Source of the DNA: Chloroflexota bacterium | GTDB taxonomy: Bacteria; Chloroflexota; Ktedonobacteria; Ktedonobacterales; Ktedonobacteraceae | Assembly: GCA_005881295.1 (NCBI GenBank) | Contig: VBHS01000066.1 | Location: forward strand, 1 to 8,481 | Direction of reading: 5' to 3' | Length of the DNA stretch: 8,481 nt | Shown here: positions 1 through 6,394 of the stretch, piece after piece | Layout of the letters: every line of letters begins with the position of its first letter | How positions within the stretch are numbered: position 1 is the stretch's first letter | Notes under the pieces: model-generated | Seen by the model: only the letters and a program-made list of their open reading frames with translations | Database searches by the model: none | Told to the model about the DNA's origin: nothing | Program-made: the position numbers and the translations under genes

Positions 1-1544
1 CAAGTGGCCCATATTTCAGGGGCCGGTGCTGACTCTTCTGGCCCTGTTGGTTCTTCAGTATTGACGGGTGGCGCAGCGGATTGTTGGGAAGCAGGAGCTT
101 CTTGTTTCACTGCTGGCGCTGCATGGGGAACTTGCTGGATAGGACCGCTTGCCTGGCGGCGATCTCCTTTGGTAAGCATGTCAAGCCATGCTGGTGGTGC
201 GGGCAGATCGGAATCTGCTTCCTCTAATTCCCATGAGGATGAGGACAAAATCGGGTCGATATCGCTCGTACCGCTCCAGGAGTCAGCGTTTGATTCTGGA
301 AAAGCTTCCATGTGGTACCACGCAGGCTGCTGATCGGCCGGTGGCTGGTCGTTGTCCTGGGCGGGATCATGTACCTCGATGGGTTCCGGTTGTGTCTGCC
401 AGGTTTCTAGCCCTGATTCCTGCTGCGTATCGCTATGTTGACCAAACGCATTCCAGTCATCCAGGTGGGGAGTAATACTGCCTGCCTGGGCGCCATTCTT
501 TGGTTGACCAGGGGCGGAATCCTGCCGCCCTATGGTACTCAAGGAACTAACGTCTGACGCATTATTGCCGACCCAGTTGCCATACGGGGAGGCTCCATGT
601 AAGGTCTGGTAATCTTGTTGAGGTTCGATAATGTTATCCAGGCTGCTCCATCGCACAAGAGGATCGGAGACGGTGGAAGGGGTGCTCGCGCTTGTTGTCT
701 CATTGGGCTCAAGAGAGAGTTTCTCCAACTCAGCTGCCGTTGAGGTTGGTTTCTTCCCATTTGAGGTTTCCGAGACAACAGTCGCTGATTTTTTCAACAG
801 TTTCAGAAAAGGGTCTTTGGGCTGGCGAGCGATAAAATCACTAAAAAGTTCCTGGGCCATCACCTGGTCAGGGTCTAGCTCTTCAACCTGGCGCATCAGG
901 TCCTGTGCCTGAAGTGCATCTTGAGCAAACGTTACGTGCGCGAGGAGTAGCAGCGCTTTCAAACAATGAGGAACGTCGCGAAGAATTTCTTTCGCGAGTT
1001 GCTCGACCTTTTCATAGACGCCCTCACGCCAGTATGTCTCGAGGAGACCGGTACGGGCATCGAGGCGATCAGGACTGGCTGAAAGGATAGTGTCCCATTC
1101 CTGGACAGCTTGCGGCAAGAGGTCACCGCGCATATAGAGGCGTGCCAGGCCCGCGCGTGAGAATACGAATCCTTGTTGTCCGACTTTTTGGCTCAGTTGA
1201 TTAAATATCTGGCGTATCTGACCATTGCCCCGGCTGAGCTCGTAGGCTTGTTGGTAGCAGTCTAACGCTGTATCATAGTCTGACATACGCTCGCTGATCA
1301 ATGCGCGGTTACAGTAGGCCATAACATTCTCTGGATCGTTTGTCAGAACCCAATCGAACGTTTGTAGAGCATCTTCCAGTTTCCCTTGTGCCAGGTAGAT
1401 CTCGCCCAGGAGACGTTGAGCCTCCAGCGCTTCTGGAAAATGATTGAGGATGTACTGACAGTTGGCTAGTGCGTCATCGACGCGTCCGGTACTGATAGCA
1501 TCTTCAGTCGTCTGCAAATAATCGCGAAGCGTTGTTTGTGCCAT
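1..1544 (-). CDS. TPR-repeat protein with long disordered C-terminal tail (partial, 3' end outside window)
   Basis: The frame is open from an ATG at 1544-1542 to the window edge, giving 514 codons without a stop, so the C-terminus is missing. An AGGAG lies 9 nt before the ATG and supports this start. Residues 8 to about 228 form tandem 34-residue helical repeats of TPR type, for example LLGEIYLAQGKLEDALQTF near 45-63 and a conserved P71 closing a repeat. From about 255 onward the chain becomes Pro/Gln/Ser/Glu-rich and probably disordered, with scattered Trp residues and a hydrophobic patch PPAWLDML at 450-457. No signal peptide or membrane segment is visible, so it is likely cytoplasmic. TPRs are protein-binding scaffolds; the partner is unknown. 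The gene follows the M16 peptidase gene by 23 bp on the same strand, so the two are probably co-transcribed. The TPR call is firm; the biological role is not known. Confidence 0.85.
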   Translation of the reverse strand, partial: MAQTTLRDYLQTTEDAISTGRVDDALANCQYILNHFPEALEAQRLLGEIYLAQGKLEDALQTFDWVLTNDPENVMAYCNRALISERMSDYDTALDCYQQAYELSRGNGQIRQIFNQLSQKVGQQGFVFSRAGLARLYMRGDLLPQAVQEWDTILSASPDRLDARTGLLETYWREGVYEKVEQLAKEILRDVPHCLKALLLLAHVTFAQDALQAQDLMRQVEELDPDQVMAQELFSDFIARQPKDPFLKLLKKSATVVSETSNGKKPTSTAAELEKLSLEPNETTSASTPSTVSDPLVRWSSLDNIIEPQQDYQTLHGASPYGNWVGNNASDVSSLSTIGRQDSAPGQPKNGAQAGSITPHLDDWNAFGQHSDTQQESGLETWQTQPEPIEVHDPAQDNDQPPADQQPAWYHMEAFPESNADSWSGTSDIDPILSSSSWELEEADSDLPAPPAWLDMLTKGDRRQASGPIQQVPHAAPAVKQEAPASQQSAAPPVNTEEPTGPEESAPAPEIWAT

Positions 1545-1567
1545 AATCCTGATCTCCTCTTCCTGCT

Positions 1568-2845
1568 TTACACACTTTTAAGCAGCTTACCAAAGTACTC
1601 TGCCTGCTGTGGATCATCTGGTCCAATGACGGCCAGGCGTCGCCATGTGGGCGCAAAGCAGAACTGTGCCACGCGCTGAATATCCTGCGAGGTGACAGCA
1701 TCGATATGCGCTACTATCTCATCAATGTCTATGATTTTGTTACGCAGGCACTCCTGGCTTCCAAGCCATGAAGCCACCTGTTGTGTGCCCTCCAATCCAA
1801 GCAGAACGCCTCCTCGTACATACGCTTTGACGCGGTCAAGTTCATCTCCTGGTACCGGTTTTTTACAAAGCTGATTAAGTTCGTGTATGATAGCTTCTAT
1901 GGCTGGTTCGGTCTGCGAAGGGTCGACACCTGCACTTATCACCAGGCTGCCTGTCTCATAATAACTATTAAAATAGCTCCCAATGTCATAGGCTAATCCC
2001 TGCTCTTCTCGTATGGATTGAAAGAGCCTGGAACTCATACCATCACCTAAAATAGCATTGATTAACAATATTGGGAAATAATCGGGAGAAGAATAGGCAG
2101 CGCCAAGCGTTGCCAGGCAGATGTTAGTCTGTTCTGTCTCTTTGCGAATCATTCCTACAGGCAGTGTATCTCGCGGTGGGAAGCTCTCTTTCCAGCCAGG
2201 ATGTTCGCGCGTTTCCCAGTCGCTAAATATACGCTCAGTCTCTTTGATGACCTGTGCATGGTCAATATTTCCAGCAACGCTGATAACTAGCGAACTGGGT
2301 CGGTAGTGTTCGTCCATATAGTCCAGCATTTGCTGGCGCTGGATTTGTGCTACGGTCTCTACAAAACCTGCATCGTCACGTCCCAGAGGAAGACCGGGCC
2401 ACATCACTTCATCGATTAACAGATTGGCCCATTCCTGTGGGTCGTCGTGTGTAGCGCTCAGCTCTTCAATAATGACGCCTCGTTCTTTTTCGATCTCGAT
2501 GGGATCGAAAAGAGGATGGCGGATCATATCGGCCAGTACGTTCATTACAAGAGGCAACTGCTCTCCTGGGACACGGGCTGTATAACTGGTAATTTCTTTG
2601 CCAGTGCTCCCATTAAAAATGCCGCCGACTCCCTCAATGGCCTCGGAGAGGAGGCGGGCAGTAGGGTAGTGCCGAGAGCCTTTGAAGAGCATATGCTCGA
2701 TGAAGTGTGATATACCCCCAATCGGGTCCGCCTCGTAGCGTGAGCCAACAGTGAAGAAGAAACCAATGCTCGCCGATCGCATGCCAGGCATATGGGTGGT
2801 AAGTAGGCGCAGGCCGTTTTGTAAGGTTGTTCGCTCGTAATTCAT
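1568..2845 (-). CDS. M16 family zinc metallopeptidase (processing-peptidase/PqqL-like)
   Basis: This 425-residue protein has the inverted zinc motif of M16 (pitrilysin/insulinase) peptidases: H47-F-I-E50-H51. The third zinc ligand is probably E127 in IIEEL, 76 residues after H51 as in the mitochondrial processing peptidase beta subunit. E50 would be the catalytic base. The N-terminal half (about 1-210) is the active domain. The C-terminal half carries the R273-L-F ... G283-L-A-Y286 segment that binds peptide in this family. The length fits the two-domain bacterial M16B type, which acts as a dimer or clamshell on short unfolded peptides. There is no signal peptide, so it is likely cytoplasmic. 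The ATG at 2845 gives the usual family N-terminus (an L-x-N-G-L-R strand), but there is no clear Shine-Dalgarno sequence before it. It appears to be the first gene of a two-gene unit with the TPR gene. The substrate is unknown. Confidence 0.95.
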   Translation of the reverse strand: MNYERTTLQNGLRLLTTHMPGMRSASIGFFFTVGSRYEADPIGGISHFIEHMLFKGSRHYPTARLLSEAIEGVGGIFNGSTGKEITSYTARVPGEQLPLVMNVLADMIRHPLFDPIEIEKERGVIIEELSATHDDPQEWANLLIDEVMWPGLPLGRDDAGFVETVAQIQRQQMLDYMDEHYRPSSLVISVAGNIDHAQVIKETERIFSDWETREHPGWKESFPPRDTLPVGMIRKETEQTNICLATLGAAYSSPDYFPILLINAILGDGMSSRLFQSIREEQGLAYDIGSYFNSYYETGSLVISAGVDPSQTEPAIEAIIHELNQLCKKPVPGDELDRVKAYVRGGVLLGLEGTQQVASWLGSQECLRNKIIDIDEIVAHIDAVTSQDIQRVAQFCFAPTWRRLAVIGPDDPQQAEYFGKLLKSV

Positions 2846-3161
2846 CCAACTACTTGGTGTGGCCTTCTCTGCATAAGTTGATATATGTGAAAGAATACCA
2901 CTTCTCCTCGTGTTCCCAGGTAAAACATATAGACGTTAAGAGATGAACGGAAAAGACAGCTATTTTCTGCATAAAGCTATGCCGTGAGATAAACGGTTCG
3001 TCGTATATCCCACAGTATTATAGACGGTTTACTCAGGTGTCGCAACAGAATGGTGGAAGAATAGCAGGAAAGATAGCCAATTTGGATACTATCGAGACCA
3101 TTCTCCTCGTTGTGCCTATTTGAACCTTGCCTGGCCAGCTGAACCCTTCGGACGTTATGCT
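2846..3161. other. Intergenic region upstream of the M16 gene
   Basis: These 316 bases hold no convincing gene. They contain the M16 promoter (3017-3045), an untranslated leader of roughly 165 nt, and a 28-codon reading frame (2928-2842, minus) whose TGA overlaps the M16 ATG. I see no intrinsic terminator behind the zinc-ribbon gene stop at 3162: the sequence after it has no stable stem followed by a T run. Some read-through from that gene into the M16 gene is therefore possible. Confidence 0.6.
3017..3045 (-). promoter_or_regulatory. Sigma-70 type promoter for the M16-TPR unit
   Basis: On the minus strand a TTGCGA -35 box (3045-3040) and a perfect TATAAT -10 box (3022-3017) are separated by 17 bp, the ideal spacing for a housekeeping promoter. 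Transcription should start near 3010, about 165 nt before the M16 start codon. This is the best -10/-35 pair in the region. Confidence 0.65.
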
Positions 3162-4154
3162 TTACAACCCGAGGTCATTGGCTATTTCGCCCAGGCCGCC
3201 AAGCAGTCCTTCATCGCGATGGTGATGACCTTCGCCATAGTATCCTTCGTCACGGCCTCCAAGGTTATTTTCGAGTCCATGCATGAGCATTTCGCCGCCA
3301 ATCACTGCGGCTGCGCCACCCAGAGCACCCATTGCATATTTCCCGCCGTCGCCTTGCATAAAGCCGCCTAATCCTCCCATCATACCTCCCTGTTGCTGTG
3401 CGTTAGCTGCCGTAGGCACGATCCCTGCAAGGCTGGTGTGACAACTGGCACAGTTTGTTGTACCCAACGGGGCCATAGCCATACAGACGGGGCAGCGCAA
3501 GACCATGGGTTGCTGGCCCATCATAGGTTGTGGTTGATACCCCATGCCTGGTTGTCCCTGCGGAGGGTACTGTGGTGGATATTGAGGTTGTTGTGGGTAC
3601 TGAGGCTGGCCATAGGGTTGCTGGTACTGGGGCTCGTTTTGCTGAGCATAGGGTTGCTGGCCATATGCTGTCTGGTATGATTGTTGTGGCGGGGGATACT
3701 GTCCCGGTGATCGCGTATAGCCGGCCTGTACTGGTGCAGCTGGCATACCGAGCTGATTGCCACAACTGGCGCAGAAACGCACGCCAGGAGCGTTTTTCTG
3801 CCCGCAATTGGTACAGAAGGCACTTACTGGTGCAGCGCTCGCTGCTTGCAGGTTCTGTCCACAGTTGTTACAGAAAGCATTGCTGGCTGGTACTTCTGCC
3901 TGGCAGGCGGGACAGTGGCGGGTTAAAGGTTGTGCAGGTGTCGCGGAAGCTGCTACGGTTTGTAGTGCTGAGCCACAATGATTACAGAACGCTGCCCCTG
4001 GATTGACCTTTTCATTACAACGTGGGCAGGTGTTACTTACTGGCGTGGCCAGATTACTCGGAGCCGGTACTCCTGTGGGTTGTACAGGCGTTCCGCACTG
4101 CTGACAAAACTTTTTGCCGGTCACATCATAACCACAAGAAGTACAGGTTGCCAT
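3162..4154 (-). CDS. Protein with five zinc ribbons, a Pro/Gln/Tyr-rich linker and a Gly-rich C-terminus
   Basis: The 330-residue protein begins with four short zinc ribbons of the form CxxC-x9-10-CxxC: C4/C7/C17/C20, C43/C46/C57/C60, C81/C84/C95/C98 and C114/C117/C128/C131. A Pro/Gln/Tyr-rich, probably disordered linker follows (about 146-216), then a fifth ribbon (C221/C224/C235/C238). The C-terminus is Gly/Met-rich; residues 272-293 are small and hydrophobic with glycine-zipper spacing and could insert in a membrane or pack as helices. A His cluster H310-H312 lies near the end. The ribbons resemble the double zinc-ribbon domains common in uncharacterised bacterial proteins and should each bind one zinc ion; whether they contact protein or nucleic acid is unknown. 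AAGGAG stands 11 nt before the ATG. The gene lies behind the sigma gene, separated from it by a terminator, so it is probably transcribed separately. I cannot assign a function. Confidence 0.85.
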   Translation of the reverse strand: MATCTSCGYDVTGKKFCQQCGTPVQPTGVPAPSNLATPVSNTCPRCNEKVNPGAAFCNHCGSALQTVAASATPAQPLTRHCPACQAEVPASNAFCNNCGQNLQAASAAPVSAFCTNCGQKNAPGVRFCASCGNQLGMPAAPVQAGYTRSPGQYPPPQQSYQTAYGQQPYAQQNEPQYQQPYGQPQYPQQPQYPPQYPPQGQPGMGYQPQPMMGQQPMVLRCPVCMAMAPLGTTNCASCHTSLAGIVPTAANAQQQGGMMGGLGGFMQGDGGKYAMGALGGAAAVIGGEMLMHGLENNLGGRDEGYYGEGHHHRDEGLLGGLGEIANDLGL

Positions 4155-4177
4155 ACGTCTAGACTCTCCTTATATAT

Positions 4178-4227
4178 AAAAAAACTCTATGCACTGCTCT
4201 CAATTCCTAAGCAGCAGTTTAGCATAG
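4178..4227 (-). terminator. Terminator-like hairpin in the leader of the zinc-ribbon gene
   Basis: Read on the minus strand, CTATGC (4227-4222), a TAA bulge and ACTGCT (4218-4213) pair with AGCAGT (4198-4193) and GCATAG (4192-4187) around a 14-nt loop. The stem is followed, after AG, by seven T residues (4184-4178). This is the layout of an intrinsic terminator, yet it ends only about 24 nt before the zinc-ribbon ATG. It could be a second, back-up terminator for the sigma gene or an attenuator of the gene behind it. A possible promoter overlaps it: TTGAGA at 4203-4198 with AT-rich sequence 17-19 bp further on. Confidence 0.55.
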
Positions 4228-4264
4228 ATTTCCAAATTAGTCGAGTCTTGAAGACACTGTATAC

Positions 4265-4309
4265 AAAAAGGGATCGCTCACCGTGCCACAGGGGCACGAA
4301 AAGCGATCC
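4265..4309 (-). terminator. Intrinsic terminator of the sigma factor gene
   Basis: On the minus strand GGATCGCT (4309-4302) pairs perfectly with AGCGATCC (4278-4271). Inside, CGTGCC pairs with GGCACG around a CCTGT loop, with a short TTT/GTG internal loop between the two stems. The stem is followed by CTTTTT (4270-4265). It begins 31 nt after the sigma gene stop codon. The T run is only on the minus-strand side, which fixes the direction. Confidence 0.9.
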
Positions 4310-4340
4310 TATGCATCACCCAGAAGGTTATGTAGTATAG

Positions 4341-5471
4341 TTATACGCATTCTCGCAAGGCAACGTTGCCGCTGATTCCTCGCAATTTCATCAGTGCCAC
4401 TACCTCTAACTGGCGTACTCGCTCGCGCGATATGCCTAATTCTTTGCCTACTTCGAGCAATGTGCGACTACGACCATCACCAATGCCGTAGCGAAGTGTA
4501 ATGACTGAACGTTCGCGCGGTGTGAGCAGGGCGAGTGCACGGTGGAGTTCTTCCCCAAGCAGGTGTTGAGAGGCTGTTTCAGCGGGGGCAGGCGTTGTGC
4601 TGTCTTCCAATGTGTCGGCCAGAGAATAGCGAGCCTCGTCATCAACGGGGGCATCTAGAGAAACTGGTTGTTCGATTACGCCGAGCAAATCTATGACTTC
4701 GTCCACTTCGAGATTGCATGCCTCGGCTATCTGCTCTGGCAGGGGATCAAGGCCATTCTCCTGCGAGAGTTGTGCCGCGACCCGCCGTACCTTGCGCAAC
4801 CGCGTTGCCACGTGCTCTGGCAGGTGAATGAGCCGGGATTGCTCACCCGCAGCGCGGCTGACAGCCTGGCGTATCCACCAGGTCGCGTAGGTTCCAAAGT
4901 GACAGCCACGCTGGTAATCAAACTTCTCTGCGGCACGCATCAGGCCCAGATTGCCCTCTTGAATAAGGTCGATCAAAGGCACGCCCGTACTTGTATAGCG
5001 GCGCGCAATAGCGATAACGAGCCGGAGATTGGACTCAATGAGCTTACGCCGTGCCAGTTCTTCGCCAGCCGCTGCGCGCTTCGCCAGGTCAATTTCCTCA
5101 GCATGGGTAAGCAGTCCCAGGCCACGTATGTCACGCAGGTAACTCTGAAAAGCATCTTCAGCGCCTGACGCCTGGCGAGGAGTGGCCCCTTGAGAACGAC
5201 GGGGGTGGCTCGTCCCCTCTTCAATAACGTCGACTTCACTACTTTCATCAACATCAGCGTCATCAGAAAGTAATGTGTCGCTTACCTCGTCTGAAGGAGT
5301 ATCTAGCTCCGTAAGTGGTTCCGTAATACGCGTTGGCATGTCCTTAACAAAAGGTGTATCCAGATCCATTTCAAACTCTTGAGAAATGGAGGGGGAAAAC
5401 ATTGCCGCAGTCGTAGTACGAGATGTCAGCACAGTCCTATGAACATCGCTGACAGGATGAACAATCGCCAT
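4341..5471 (-). CDS. RNA polymerase sigma factor, sigma-70 family (RpoD/SigA type, group 1 or 2)
   Basis: The 376-residue protein directs core RNA polymerase to promoters. Region 1.2 spans about 104-132 (DAFQSYLRDIRGLGLLTHAEE). Region 2 covers about 140-210, with the core-binding helix around LIDLIQEGNLGLMRA and the -10 recognition and melting segment FGTYATWWIRQAVSRA at 192-207. Region 3 starts near H217-L-P-E. Region 4 runs from about 315 to 365, with a helix-turn-helix LLEVGKELGISRERVRQLE that reads the -35 box. Residues 1-100 are acidic and Ser/Thr-rich and do not look like a classical region 1.1. The protein is as short as many group 2 (non-essential, primary-like) sigma factors, so I do not assign a symbol. 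GGGAG lies 9 nt before the ATG and supports the start over the in-frame M24 and M35. It is flanked by its own promoter and a strong terminator, so it is probably monocistronic. Confidence 0.93.
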   Translation of the reverse strand: MAIVHPVSDVHRTVLTSRTTTAAMFSPSISQEFEMDLDTPFVKDMPTRITEPLTELDTPSDEVSDTLLSDDADVDESSEVDVIEEGTSHPRRSQGATPRQASGAEDAFQSYLRDIRGLGLLTHAEEIDLAKRAAAGEELARRKLIESNLRLVIAIARRYTSTGVPLIDLIQEGNLGLMRAAEKFDYQRGCHFGTYATWWIRQAVSRAAGEQSRLIHLPEHVATRLRKVRRVAAQLSQENGLDPLPEQIAEACNLEVDEVIDLLGVIEQPVSLDAPVDDEARYSLADTLEDSTTPAPAETASQHLLGEELHRALALLTPRERSVITLRYGIGDGRSRTLLEVGKELGISRERVRQLEVVALMKLRGISGNVALRECV

Positions 5472-5885
5472 AATTCCACGCTCCCTTCGGGAAACTTGCC
5501 GACAAAATCAGCTGCCGGACTCCGCCTGGCCTCGTGGTCAGCACTAACTAGCCGACTGGTGCTGTTTGTGTACGTATCCATTCTTTGCTAATTTTTCTAT
5601 CTTCTCCATTTTAGAAGAATAGCGAAAGGCGTCACATCGGGTAATTACCTTAAATCAAGTCAGGTTCTAACCTTATCTTCATTTGATAATCAATGCTATC
5701 CTTTCTTGGATATGACATTGTTTCAGTCCAGCTTATGCCCGTAATAACAGGCTGGATACCATCACCTCAGCTTCCAGCTACATAAAAAAATGTTGTCTAT
5801 ATTTATATACGTTTATATGGTAACAAATGGCTACCTTTCCTATAGTGTAAAATTACGACGCCCGCAGTACCATCAAGCGGGTATT
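5472..5885. other. Intergenic region upstream of the sigma factor gene
   Basis: These 414 bases contain no convincing gene. They hold a candidate sigma-gene promoter (5608-5635), a perfect 6-bp inverted repeat CAGCAC/GTGCTG in its leader (5539-5564), and two short dyads upstream of the promoter (5662-5673 and 5683-5693). A longer dyad, TCCAGC/GCTGGA, lies at 5727-5756 and a very AT-rich stretch at about 5780-5855. Just behind the PRC-barrel stop codon a weak stem CCCGC/GCGGG (5861-5881) is followed on the minus strand, 8 nt later, by TTTT. It is a poor terminator candidate at best. Confidence 0.5.
5608..5635 (-). promoter_or_regulatory. Candidate promoter of the sigma factor gene
   Basis: On the minus strand GTGACG (5635-5630, four of six matches to the -35 consensus) and TAAAAT (5613-5608, five of six to the -10 consensus) are 16 bp apart. 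The start would be near 5601, giving a leader of about 130 nt. It is the best pair I found by eye, but other AT-rich stretches further upstream could also serve. Confidence 0.4.
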
Positions 5886-6221
5886 TCACGTACGGTCGGG
5901 ATTCTCTTCATCGAAAGGATCAGAGACGCCGTGCCCTCTATCATAGAAGAGCTGCGTAGGATCTCCTTCGTGCTCTTCATAATTGGGCCGCTTCTCCCAT
6001 TCTTTCTGTTTGGCTTCATCCGCTGACATGGAAAGCACTACCCGGTCGTCTTCGACCGCTTTGATGGCGCTGTAGGGAATGTACCGGTCCTTGGGAAAAA
6101 AAAAGCCTTTGTGTACGAGAAAAGAATCTGGATAGACCTCTGCAATATGTCCCAGGTTCTGGTTGTCTGCAGAGTAGACCTGCATGTGTGGATGTAGGTC
6201 GTGTTGAGTCCAGTCTGGCAT
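5886..6221 (-). CDS. Small PRC-barrel domain protein (DUF2171-like)
   Basis: The 111-residue protein has the short beta-barrel pattern of PRC-barrel proteins in residues 12-66: V15-Y-S-A-D-N-Q-N-L-G24-H-I-A-E-V, a strand ending FLVHKG, then R46-Y-I-P49-Y-S-A-I-K-A-V and VVLSMS. The G24 after the first turn and the I-P before the last strands are the usual landmarks. The tail (67-111) is charged, rich in Asp/Glu/Arg, and probably disordered. There is no signal peptide or membrane segment. PRC-barrels occur in RimM, in photosynthetic reaction centre H subunits and in many stress-linked small proteins of unknown role; this one cannot be assigned further. A GGGAGAG stretch ending about 10 nt before the ATG supports the start. 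It diverges from valS and is separated from the sigma gene by 414 bp, so it is probably a single-gene unit. Confidence 0.75.
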   Translation of the reverse strand: MPDWTQHDLHPHMQVYSADNQNLGHIAEVYPDSFLVHKGFFFPKDRYIPYSAIKAVEDDRVVLSMSADEAKQKEWEKRPNYEEHEGDPTQLFYDRGHGVSDPFDEENPDRT

Positions 6222-6271
6222 AGGTTTCTCACTCTCCCGGTTGAGTAGTCGCCTTTATCAAGTTCACGTTC

Positions 6272-6287
6272 ACTTCTACACAGAAGT
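6272..6287. repeat. Inverted repeat upstream of the PRC-barrel gene
   Basis: ACTTCT (6272-6277) and AGAAGT (6282-6287) form a perfect 6-bp dyad with a 4-nt spacer. It lies 51-66 bp upstream of the PRC-barrel start and next to a direct repeat GTTCACGTTCAC (6262-6272 region). It could be an operator or a leader hairpin. No clear promoter pair for the gene was found near it. Confidence 0.4.
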
Positions 6288-6341
6288 TTCACAAGATTAT
6301 CGAAAACGCCTCAAATGGCAGTGGCGGACTCCTCAATCCCA

Positions 6342-6371
6342 TTGACAAATCGCATTATGAGTGTGTATAGT
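6342..6371 (+). promoter_or_regulatory. valS: Sigma-70 type promoter of the valS T-box transcript
   Basis: A perfect TTGACA -35 box (6342-6347) and a TATAGT -10 box (6366-6371, five of six matches) are 18 bp apart. The predicted start near 6378 lies just before the first T-box stem at 6395, as expected for a riboswitch-controlled transcript. Confidence 0.75.
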
Positions 6372-6394
6372 TCTACTATTATATACCATAAAAA

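Noticed and set aside
3540..3690. Tandem-like GTTG/TGG/ATA repeats resembling a DNA repeat or CRISPR-like array
   Set aside because: They encode the Pro/Gln/Tyr-rich linker of the zinc-ribbon protein in frame. There are no regular repeat-spacer units.
3530..4006. 158-codon plus-strand reading frame opposite the zinc-ribbon gene
   Set aside because: It is the antisense shadow of a repetitive, Cys/Pro/Gln-rich coding region. It has no domain, and the minus-strand frame explains the sequence fully.
4668..5168. 166-codon plus-strand reading frame opposite the sigma factor gene
   Set aside because: It lies entirely within the conserved sigma region 2-3 coding sequence on the other strand and shows no family motif.
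5727..5756. TCCAGC/GCTGGA dyad as a terminator for the PRC-barrel gene
   Set aside because: No T run follows on either strand and it lies about 130 bp behind the stop codon.
5790..6026. Plus-strand 78-codon frame with hydrophobic C-terminus, and a TTGTCT/TATGGT pair (about 5793-5821) as its promoter
   Set aside because: The frame overlaps the PRC-barrel gene antisense and starts in an AT-rich spacer without a ribosome binding site. The promoter match is weak and expected by chance in AT-rich DNA.
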